This document shows, piece after piece, positions 12,201-24,200 of a stretch of 64,000 nt of DNA; position 1 is the first letter of the stretch; each line of letters begins with the position of its first letter. The stretch spans positions 3,596,001-3,660,000 of the forward strand of contig JBAIAC010000027.1 in NCBI GenBank assembly GCA_037349315.1. Reading direction: 5' to 3'. The DNA comes from Chelydra serpentina (taxonomy: Eukaryota > Chordata > Testudines > Chelydridae). The translations under genes and the position numbers were made by a program. Under the pieces are notes generated by a model. The model searched no databases. It had not been told where the DNA came from and saw only the letters and a list, made by a program, of their open reading frames with translations.

Positions 12201-15200
12201 CTTTCTTAGGAGTCTTGCTTTACTGAGGTATGGGTGGGTCTGGGAGATAATATATTCAGCCCATGTGGTGAATGTGAGGGATTGGAGAGCTGCATCCCTC
12301 TTATTCAGTCCTATTGGCTGGTGCATGGTGTTCTTTCGGTAGCCTGGGGTGTGCTGTAACCTGCCTAGAGTCAGGGCTGTCATGATAGGAATTGTTGTCC
12401 GGAGAATAGGAAGTTAAAAGGTTGGAGGAAAGGAGAACCATTTCTGAGTAGATGCTTCCTGTTCCTAAGTGAAAATGCATATTATTTACTCATCTTACAG
12501 ATATACATCAATGGTTCTAAAGTTCAACTTGTGTTTTCTTCTTTTAGGTATAGAGCGCGATGCAGTTAATACTTTTACCAAATATATTTCTCCAGATGCT
12601 GCTAAACCAATACCTATTACAGAGGCAATGAGGAATGACATAGTGGGTAAGAACATGCTGTATTTGATAAAATTGACTTGACCCATTGCCGCTCCCAAAA
12701 GCAATAGTATTGGTATGCAACAGAATGGATTCCTCTTTGTTTCTCACGACAACAGAACTGTGTTTTCACTTTTATAACATCAGCAGGAAATAGATTGTAA
12801 AATATACACCTAATTACTTCAGAAATCACCAACTATTTATTAGATTTTTCTATGGTGCTTATTTCTGTAGCATCTGAGCACCTCACATACGTTAAGGCAG
12901 TGGTTCTCAACCAGGGGTATGTGTACCCTTGGGGGTACGCAGAGGCCTTCCCCGGGGGTACATCAACTCGTCTAGATATTTGCCTAGTTTTACAACAGGC
13001 TACATAAAAAGCCTAGCAAAGTCAGTAAAAACTACAATTTCATACAGACAATGACTTGTTTATACTGTTCTATAGACTATACACAGAAATGTAAGTACAA
13101 TATTTATATTCCAATTGATTTATTTTATAATTATATGGTAAAAATAAGAAAGTCAGCAATTTTTCAGTAATAGTGTGCTGTGACACTTTTGTATTTTTGT
13201 ATTGTGTGCTGTGGCGCTGATTTTGTAAACAAGTAGTTTTTAAGTGAGGTGAAACTTGGGGATACGCAAGACGAATCAGACTCCTGAAAAGGGTACAGTC
13301 GTCTGGAAAGGTTGAGAGCCACTGTACTAAGGGATTTACCTTCTCAAAACTCCTCTCTAGTATGGAAGTTTTATAATCCACATTATGCAGATGTGAAACT
13401 GAAGCACAGAGGAGAAATGACCTTGCCTAAGTTAATAGAGGAATGTTTGGCATAGTCAGGAATTAGAACCCAGATCTCCTGAGTCCCAGTTCAGTATCTT
13501 AACCATGAGAATATCCTTCTCATTTTATAGACAACATTTGAAATAACAAACTTTTAAAAAGTTCTTTGAACAGTTAGAACTGGTTAATCCCAGTTGGCTT
13601 GAACTGTTGATTTTTTTTTCATTAGACTTATCACCAGTGATTTATTTTAGCTAAATAAACTCAACTCCCCATTAAAATTGGTCTGGTCTCTTTTACAGCA
13701 AAGATTTGTGGGGAGGATGGACAGGTGGATCCTAACTGTTTCGTTACTGCACAGTCAATAGTGTTTAATGCAATGGAACAAGAGTAAGTTGATTCCATGG
13801 TTTGGCTTTATCATGTTGTGTGGTTTTTCCTTTTACACTCTTTTTCAAAAACAGTTTCATAGGTCTAAGGATAAACATTTATACAGTTGATAAGTCCAAC
13901 TGTGCTAAGTCATTCTGTGTTCATGCTCCAAACCCCCTCCTTCTACTCCAAATCTGTTATCATGATTGCTTCCCTGAAGTCATTTATAAATGCTATTGCT
14001 AGATAATTACACCACTTCCAGTTCATGCAGACGTACCACACACTATTGTTTCTTATCTTTTTAGCCTTTACCTGACTAGATTTTTAAGACTCTTGGGGTA
14101 GGGACTAGGTTTTATTTGTAAAATGCCATGTTTGCTGTTGGCACTTGATAGCTAATAATATTTAATATTGCTTTGTCCATGTGCAGGCACTTTAGTGAAT
14201 TTTTGCGAAGTCACCATTTCTGTAAATACCAGATTGAGGTGCTGACCAGTGGGACTGTTTACCTGGCTGATATACTCTTCTGTGAATCAGCACTGTTCTA
14301 TTTTTCTGAGGTAAGTTTCTCCCTCACCCCACCCCCCCAGTGTAGTGTAATAAAACCACGTATGCCATAACAGCTTTATTTTAGGAGCCCTTTATATAAC
14401 TTGAAAATATTAAATATACGTAATGCTAGGAAAAATGCATTAAACTATTTTTTCCTGTCTCTGTAGAATCACTGCAAATGTTCTAATTTTGTGATGTATT
14501 TTAGGCTGATCTTTCACACATCTCTTCTCCTGTTTAGAGCTCCTTCATAGCACTCTTTTTGCTCTGTAGCAGAACATTGTTAAGCACTGGAATAAATTGT
14601 CTAGGGGGGTTATGGAAACTCCATCGTTGGAGATTTTTTAAGAGCAGGTTAGACAAACACCTGTCAGGAATGGTCTATAATAATACTCAGTCCTGCCATG
14701 AGTGCATGGGACTGGACTAGATGACCTCTCGAGGTCCCTTCCAGTACTATGATTGTAACAGTTCATTTACCTACCCCTACAGGACTGCTAGGAGGCTTAA
14801 TATCTGTAAAGCTTTTTGAGAATCTTGAAAAGCCCTAAAGAAGTAAGGAAATTTTTGTAGCAAGGTGATTGGCACAAAAACTGAATCTCTTGCAGAGTAA
14901 GCTGCTAGCGGTAGAATTGTTTAATCTTGCCTTGGCTTTTAGCTATTTTATAATCTTTCCAAAAGAAGCATTGACAAGAAATACTGGGCAAGATTCTGAC
15001 CTGGGTCATGCTGGTATAAATCCAGAGTAACTCCGTTGGCTTCACCAGCATGACTTCAGACCAGAACATGATGAATGTTTTGAATCTGAAACATCTTCAC
15101 AGTAGCAGTGCTCTCTAGGTTTGGGGAATTGGGCTTGTTAGTGGGACAAAACTGTTTTAATGGCCTAACAGTGTTACAAACTACACTGACCCATATGTCT

Positions 15201-18200
15201 TAAACAGCAGATTAAGAAGCCCAAACACCCACGCTGTTTAGTGTTGCATTAAGATAAAGTCCACACAATGTGAAAATGATTTTTCTGTGTTCCTATGTGT
15301 TTTCATACGGTACAGGTACATGTAATTACCCAAGCATCATCTGAGACTGAAATATTGGCCTTTATTGTTAGTGATTTTTTAATTGTATTTGTGAGTGAAG
15401 ACAGACTGTTAATCCCTGCTTTGTGTAACAATACATCTGAGCATCCAGAAGACCTATATGGTATCTGCCCAGATAACTCTTGTGTATTGATATGTGATTC
15501 AGGTTGGGGGGAGGGGGGGGGGAAGGAGGAGTGGAGTGGTATTTGAAAAGGGACCAGGCCTGCCTATGTTCCCTTTCCACTTCTTAGCTAAAATGTGTTT
15601 TCTCTTCTTTTAAAGAATATATTTCATATTTCTTAATTTCCCTTACAGTACATGGAAAAGGAAGATGCAGTTAATATATTACAGTTCTGGTTGGCAGCAG
15701 ATAACTTCCAGTCTCAGCTTGCTGCCAAAAAGGGCCAGTATGATGGGCAGGAGGCACAGAATGATGCCATGATTTTATATGATAGGTGAGTTGTTCTAAC
15801 AATTATTTGCCTCCACAGCTCCAGTTTGAAAAATCTAGTACTTGCATATGTGGCATTGCTCTTGGCAATATTCTCTTGTTCAGTAAGCATCTTACATTCT
15901 TGGCTTTCTGTGTGCTTGGTATGTGGGACTGAGGGGCACATGCTGAAGAGCATGTTTATTAAAGGTGACCTCCAGTGTAAATGGGTGGAAAATTGACTTT
16001 TTTAAGTTCCTTGTGTACAAAGAAGTCTGGAAACTTTGAAAGTCATCTTGCATGCTCTTACATGAGAAATATTGAATCTTGTCTAGCCTATTTATGCTGG
16101 AGGACTCTGTGTGTGGCTGGAGAACTAATGGCCTTTTGTCATCACAAGACCTGGGCAGTTGGGAGGGGAAGGATTTGTTTGTCACTGTTTACAACTCTGG
16201 GCTTTGAGTTAAGTAGGTTTTAATTCAAACTCCTGATGTACAATTGAGAGCGAAACTCACTCTTCAATATTCAGACACCCTCATGCCTTCAACAGAAGGC
16301 TGAGAAAGCGTCCCACTTTAGTTCTCTAGTCTTCCTAGGAGTCCTCTAGGAAAAACAGGTAAGAAAACACTTTGTTTCTGATATTTAAGAAGTTATTCTT
16401 TTTTTACTTACCACTTTTTTGGAAAAAAAAAACTTTCAGACTTCCCCTTAGCTGTCATAAAGAAACAAGAAAGGGCACCAATAATGTAACTGCTACCCCA
16501 ACTCTTGCAGGTTGACTTTAATCATGTTCAAACAATAATGATTTCCTAAACTGCTTCTCAAAAAGCTTGTTCTAAAGCTGAAGTTTGAGTACCCAGGGCC
16601 ACGAGTTGTGTTGAATTCATTTATTGCTGTGTTAGGAGCTGGTGTCAGTGAGAGAGGGAATAGTCCCTGACCTATTTCAAACTAACCAGCTCATCTCAAT
16701 TCCCTAAAATCAGTTGTTTAATAGTGCAGTTAAAAGAAAATGAACCTGCTTTGGGTTCTTAGTGCTTGCCGCCTCCTTGCTTTACAACATAGTATTGTGT
16801 GTGCAACACTGCCCATAAGCAGTCACATAATGTACTTTATTCCATTTACTCTTCTCTCGTTTGAGGAGATATTTATAAAAAACGTTTATTTCCTCAGTTC
16901 AGAGATTTTTTTTCCTAACCTTTGGATATCAGTTGTACTTTCGTTTTGAGTCTAGTGGCCACCTAGTGATAGTTATTTTGCCCCCCTGTGAACATTTTGA
17001 AACTTGTCTTATATATGGTTTTCTTCCACTGTCCTATGCTGCAGGTACTTCTCCCTTCAAGCCACACATCCTCTTGGATTTGATGACTTTGTGCGATTAG
17101 AAATTGAATCCAATATCTGCAGGGAAGGAGGTCCACTCCCTAACTGTTTTACTACTCCATTACGGCAGGCCTGGACCACCATGGAGAAGGTATGAGAGCT
17201 TTTTGAAAACATTCTTGGAAACTAGTGGAGAGAAAAGATGATCGATAATATAAAATTTTCCCCATCTCTAATTTTATTATTTCTTAGTCTTTCACCCTCT
17301 TTCTGCATAGGTAATGTAGAATTGTTCCCTATGATACATTTTCCCGTGTGCTTTGTCCAGTCTGCTTTTAAATCTTCCAAGCAAAGACATTTCTGTTAAT
17401 TTTCTTTGTGAAGTGGAGGCTATTCTGCAGTCTGATATCTCTCAAACTTTCTTCTGAGGTCATATGCTAACCTCAGCTGATTTTTTGTTTCCTTCTAGAA
17501 ACACACTTCCTCCCTCATTACCTCTCTGCTCAGCCCACATCCTTGCAGAAAAAGACTCGTTAAAAATACTGATAGCTGATCATTAGGAGTTGCTTTGCAA
17601 TTCTCTTGAGGGTGCTGTAACTGCCATATAACAATATACCACTAACTCAAGCATCTGAGTCATGAAGATAGTGGTTGGGTTATGTAGCTGGTAAAAACTC
17701 TTGAACAATGTAAAAAGAACAGGATTACTTGTCGCATTTTAGAGACTAACACATTTATTTCAGCATAAGCTTTCATGGGTTAGAACCCACTTCATCAGAT
17801 GCATCTAATGAAGTGGGTTCTAACCCACGAAAGCTTATGCTGAAATAAATTTTAGTCTCTAAGGAGTGACAAGTAATCCAGTGGCTTAGCCAGGTTTAGA
17901 GCACGGGGGAGTGGAGCTAAAAAAAGGCGCCAGGAGCAAAAAGCATTGGGAGCAAAAAAAAAGGCACCAGGAGCACACAAAAAAATGCTCCGCTCTGGCT
18001 GCAGCATAGGAGCAAAAGGCGTCAGGAGCAGAAAACAAAACAAAACCCCTTTCTGGCTGCAGCGTAGGAGCAAAAGGCGTCGGAGCACAAAAAAGGCGCT
18101 GCTTCTGCTCGGTGTGGGAGCGGCCTCTCCCCCGGCTACACTACTGAAGTAATCCTGTTCTTTTTGCTGACACAGACTAACACGGCTGCTACTCTGAAAC

Positions 18201-21200
18201 TTGAACAATGTAGTGAAGACATTTTCAGACTACAAGTATAGGGAGAGACCGATTAGGAGCAAAAAGCACAAGGCAAGTGCTTAAACCCTTCAGAGACTGA
18301 AACAAGAGTTTAAATATTGATACATAGGGCATGTCTACACTAGAAAAGTAATTTAGATTAAAGTAGGGTGTGAATTTAAAGCACAATACCTGTTCCCGAA
18401 TAACTCCATGTATGGACATTCTTGTTCAGGAATAGCTCCATGGATAGATAAGCCCTTAGTTCCTGCATATGGTCTGATACCCCTTCTCCTGTCCTGTGTG
18501 TGCCACTGTAATAGTCATTCATTCTGACTGTATCCTCTGCCTTTTTATCAACAAAACCAATTCCTCTGTTTCCTAGGTTTTTTTACCTGGCTTTTTGTCC
18601 AGCAACCTTTATTACAAATACTTGAATGATCTCATCCATTCAGTACGAGGAGATGAATTTGCAGGGGGGCATATTGCACTGACTATACAAGGCCCCAGTA
18701 GCTCTCCTGACAATGAGCCTCATACAACTGGTTCTGATGGCTCTGCCTCCCAGGTAAAAAAAATTTGTTTTACTTCCATCCTAACAGCAGCTGTGGTCAT
18801 TGCACAGTGACATCTCCAAACACGTGAAGAATTACATATAACGAAGCTTGGGTTAAGGGAACATTTTCATGTAATTTAAGTCTCACATTTAGCTTTTCCT
18901 TTTAAATTCTATATTATAGTAGGAAATCTTTATTCCAACTTATTGTCTGTCTTCAATCAATCAATAAAAGTAATTTATGTAGAAAAATACATTGCAATAT
19001 TTAGTATAGCTCCTATTCCTAGCCAAAGTTGTGCCTCTTACTATAATACTATTCAAATACTGCTGTGAGATGTACAGAAAGTACATCATCTTTGGTTTGT
19101 GTAAAAATAATCATTGAAGAAATTAAACTATTAATGTGCAATGAAGACTTCCTATTACAATTTGCATTATTAGACAATGGTTGTCATTAGAAGTGACAGC
19201 AATACTACACAGTGGTATCTGAAATACTGTAGGTCTTCCCTTAAAAAAACAAACAGTATCTATGATATTGTGTTTTATCTGCTGGAAAATGCTGACTTTT
19301 TAGTGTTGACAACTGTGAATAAATTGCTGTATAGTTAAAGTATAAACAATGCAAGTTATGGATCTTAGGTTTTATTTACAATAGCATGGCACTTTACAAC
19401 AATCTAGTTCCTGTAAATGAGAGTCAGACATTTAACCTAGGAGCAGAACATTTATTTTTCAGGGTAAAATAGAGACAGCTGCTGGTGTAGAGTGAAATAG
19501 CAGTTAATAACTAGTATTTAGGTTTCTATGAAAGCAGAAAGGACCCAGCAGATTCTGTTGTGCTTTATTCCCCAAGCTAGCCAGATGTCCAGTCAGTTTA
19601 ACTGGCTAGAAATTGAGAGTCTCTCTTGACTTCTAGAAAAGAACTCTCGTGCCTAACTCTGCTTGTAATTAGCTGAGCTACATGGTGGTGATATCTGAGT
19701 CTCTGCTTCTGTTTGTACATGGTGCAGTTGAAGATGACTGCATTGTGAATAAAGACTTAAAAGAGCTGTTGCTGAGGCAGGCAGAGAGCTTTTTAACAAA
19801 ACACTAAGTAAAACTGGTTTGACTCTTCTTCTGTAAATCATATGGAAGTGAAACAGTAGCTGGCTTCCTTTGATGCTCAATTGCTTTCTAACTTCATTGA
19901 AAAATGAGAGATTGGATTACATTTACCTTTGTTCAGTGACTTGGTGAAAGTACAGTCTTCTTTTATCTCAATGTCAGGTTTTTCTGTGCTTCGTTAATGG
20001 CTTCTCTGGTTCCTCACCCATTTCTCCCCCCTTAGAATGCAGCTTTCTCAAGATTGTGCCATGTGTGTTGCATTTATAAGTGGGTCCAGCTGAGAAGTGG
20101 CCAACAGAGCAAAGCACATCCGGGAACTTTTCTCTTGGCTAATGGCAAACACATTTTTAACCTGGAATTGTCTATCACAAGTGAAAATGAAATTTTAGTT
20201 CTGTTCACATTACATTCAGATATGGAACAGGGGCAGCGTATACCAGTGGGCTCCAAGTTACCAGTGACTTAATTCACTTCAGATATTGAGCTTGGCTTTA
20301 CAGCAGAACAGTTCCAGAAATCCTGCAAAAACATTTCCTGTCAGCCTAACCAAAGTAATAGCAATAACACCAACTGCAAGCAATTATTGACATGGTTTGA
20401 ACACCCTGTCTGTTAAACGAGGGGGTTGGGGCATAAAGTCACCAGTTTAGCCTGCCAGATCTTGAAAAGTTGTCACACTGAATGGACTAAGTAGAACAAA
20501 CTTCTAGGAATTTTGCAATATAAATGGCAGAATATGTTAAAAAATAGAACATTGCGTTTAATGGTGTCTCTAGTTATGCAACTGAAAGGAGAGAGTATTC
20601 TCTTGTGTGCTTCCACTTTAAATATAACAGGGTCTCCCTACATGCCTCACTAGCCTGATATGAGGCAGCTGCCATTAATGTTTCCATTTAAATACAGCAT
20701 GTTAGTGAGTTCCTGTATATGTGCACTCACTCTCACTCACGTTTCTTTGTTTTCCTGAAGATGAAATAAGCAACTAGCCTAGGAAATGCATGATTTGTTC
20801 TGTGTATGGGAAAACATACTACATTTAATAGGAACCATGTATTTCCATTGAGGATTAGCCACATGTTTACCAAGTAGATGGCTGGAATTAGGGGGATTTT
20901 TTAATAGCTGCAGCTTTTGAGAGAGCTCCCTGTTTTAAATTCAGAAACAAATATATGCATGTGCACACAAATCCACTCAGTCAACCACTCTTTAAATAGA
21001 CCTATTCTGACTTGTGTATTACATGTTTTGCTTTTTATGCTCTGTTCATGTAACTGTACTTTATCACTGTCTGTTTAAAAACAGTCACTTATTCTGAAAT
21101 TCATATTTTGTGGGGTGGAGGCTGTAGAATATTTTTGGGCGTACTTAGAAACTTTGAATTATTTTATAGTGTACAAGAAAACTAAAATATCACTTGACCT

Positions 21201-24200
21201 GGTGTGCTAAGTGGCTATTAGTTCTCTGCATTTGGCACTAATATTTAGAATTTCTGTTGTAGTCCAGTGTCAAAAAGGCTAATGTTAAAATCCTGAAAAA
21301 TTTTGATGAAGCAATAATTGTAGATGCTGCAAGTCTGGATCCAGAATCTCTATATCAACGAACTTATGCAGGGTAAGGTTTATTCAGTGTCTATCATTCT
21401 TTCATGTCTGTGCTTCACCTTTGTTTCATTCTTGTTGTGTCCCTTTGTATTAACAGTGCAGATAGATGCAAGCTGTGGCACTCTTGTTTTGTTCCAGTAG
21501 ATGATTATAGTTGTAGTGCATTAGTTAGATGAAAAGTATTCTACGTCTTCAGGTAACTGTATCAGCCAGTGTCTGCCTGCCTCCCTCCCTTTTGAATAAA
21601 GCAAGCTGTAACTCTCAGTGGAATTTGGTCTGCTTCAAACTCCTAGTCTCTCAGCCATGGGAGCACTATTGAATTGGGCATTGAACAACAGTGGTCAACC
21701 ATGACCCAGTTCAGGGAGAGGGGAATATATTACTGTCAGCCCCAAGGCCTGAAATGCCAGTACTGGCATATACGCTGGGTTTGAGACCCCTAAATTAGGG
21801 ACCCTGAGTTTTTCCTTTCAAATAAATCTCATCAAATAGTAATTCTGTGAGGAGCCTCTCAACACCTTCAGCAGGTTAGAATATTGAATCTCTCCAACTT
21901 GCAAAGCTGATGGTATCATTCCACCTTCCCTTGCCTCTCCCCCAAGGGCAGGTTCAGTCTTGATATCTTACAGGATAGTTTCACTTTGTGTGTTTATTCT
22001 GTGTTATTACTTGAAAGTAATGGTTATTTAAATAGTATGATGCACATAGAAATGTATTCATGTTTGTGCCTCTCTGACCAAAAACCCCCCACCAGTTGAT
22101 CGTTTGAATACTAATAATAAAAGCTTACTTTAAAAATGATTTTAAACTGCTGTGTTGGTTCCAAGATGTTTCCCCTGCCCCATTCCCAGAAATAAATTTA
22201 GTATTTCCTGCTCTCTCACTGATAGGTATTGGATTAGAAGGAAGCAAGCCCAGAAAATCTCAATAGTGCAATGTGCACTCTTGATTATCTTCCTCCCTCT
22301 CACCAAATAGAGAAGAAACTGTTGCTCTCCATAAACCAAATGGATTGTGCTCTTCTTCTGCCTCTGAAATCACTTCCTATTGTGATAGTCATCAGAGTAC
22401 TGGAAGCTTTTGTTTTTCTGCCTTTTTTCCATCTCTCTCAAACAGAGATGCTTTTTCCATGGCTTATATAATAAAAAAAAATGTGGATTCCTTAAAATAA
22501 GGGGTCAAGGGTAAGGAAGTTACACTTTGCAGACATGACATAAAAAATGATGGCACTTTTTAAATTGGACTTGCCCCTTTTTTGCTACTTTATGATGTAT
22601 AAGGAGGTCATGAAAGAAGGTATCCTGGAAACTTCGTTTTTTTCTGCTCCTTACGTCCCCCCCCCTTAGAAATATCAGGAATATCAACTCTGGTCATCCC
22701 TGGTGTTACCAGAGGACTATCTGGTTGTAGGAGATCTCAGGGCATGCATGTCATTAGATCTTGTGTTAATTGAAGGGACAGAAATGTCAAATATTTTACA
22801 AAGGTTTCTTTTTTCCAAAATGTTAACTAGCCATGGAAATTATGTAGGTGTCAGGAGAAAGTTTAAAACATCTGACTAAAAATCTCTTCCAATCTCAACT
22901 GCTTAACTTTCACTGTCCTGGTTCCTTTTTGTCATCAGTGTCTTATAGGCTAGACAGGATCTAAATTTCTAATGTAAAGAAGTAAATACTTTTGGGGGAT
23001 GGGGCAACTTAATCATAAAGCACAAGCCAACTTTCTTTCATTTTCAGGTCACCTTTAACTTAACTCAGTTGTTCCCTAATCATTCATTCTGATGGCAGCA
23101 GTTGGGGCACTTACTGACACAGACTTTAATGTGGTACAATCTAATCATTTTGAGGTTTGTACCTCTCTTGAGTTTCTAGAAATGCATTCCATAAAATAAA
23201 CTTGGGATTTAAATGAAAGAGGGAAAATATCAGGTTGGTAAAATGCTAGCCCTGACTTTTGGGCCCAAGCACTTCTCAGCCATTGTAGAGAGCCTTTGCT
23301 CTGCTTCTACTGGACAATTTTTCACATTGCCCCCCTGGTTAACCTGCATAGCTTTGTCTACTGCCTCTTGCTGCAGGAAGATGACATTTGGAAGAGTCAG
23401 TGACCTGGGACAGTTTATCAGAGAGTCTGAACCGGAACCTGACGTAAAGAAATCAAAAGGTTTGCTTTCTCCTTTCTCCTTTGCGTCTGTAAATGTTTAA
23501 TAGCAGCTGCCCTCTTCCTTGCTTGCAACAGCCAAGATGAGCAGCATTCTGCTGTCTCCAGAGCCGTTCCATATATTGTTGTCAAGCTTGGTGGTGGTGC
23601 TTGAGGGACCGTCCCGTACATTCAACCTGTGCTCATTCCCCAGCCAGACCCTGCTTTCCTGCTTCAGCAGGACTCAGCAGCAGGGGGAGTGTTGTGGGCA
23701 AGCTCTGGGATTTGAGCTATCGACAGAGCATGGCAGGGGGTGGGAAGTGGCTACGAGCTGAGCCGATAAAACCTCTTATGCATTTGAACTTTAAACAAGG
23801 GCTTCACTGGCTCAGCTCTCAGCTGGCTTCCCACCCCACTTCATCCACACTCCAGTCCTCCTTCCTCGCCGTACTTCCAGGGAGCTGAAGCAGAGGAATG
23901 GGCCTGACTCAGTGCCACGCCTCCCCCTAAATGCCTGTCTTCCACATGTGCCCCATGGCATCTGCACTGATCTCCCCAGCATTAGCAGCAGAGTCTCCCA
24001 GTCCCTGGCCTGGATGTGCAGATAGGCTTTTCCAGAGACTACTTGGCTGAGTTTACTAATATTTGCCTTGAATGCTTTTTCCCCTTTTTTCTCAACAATA
24101 AGGGTCCATGTTTTCACAAGCTATGAAGAAATGGGTGCAAGGAAACACAGACGAGGTATGCCCTGTTTTCAAGCAACATTTTTTTTTTATGAGTGTAAAA

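Noticed and set aside
17946..18152. Lys/Arg-rich ORF at 18 kb
   Set aside because: Lies entirely in the MITE's tandem array.
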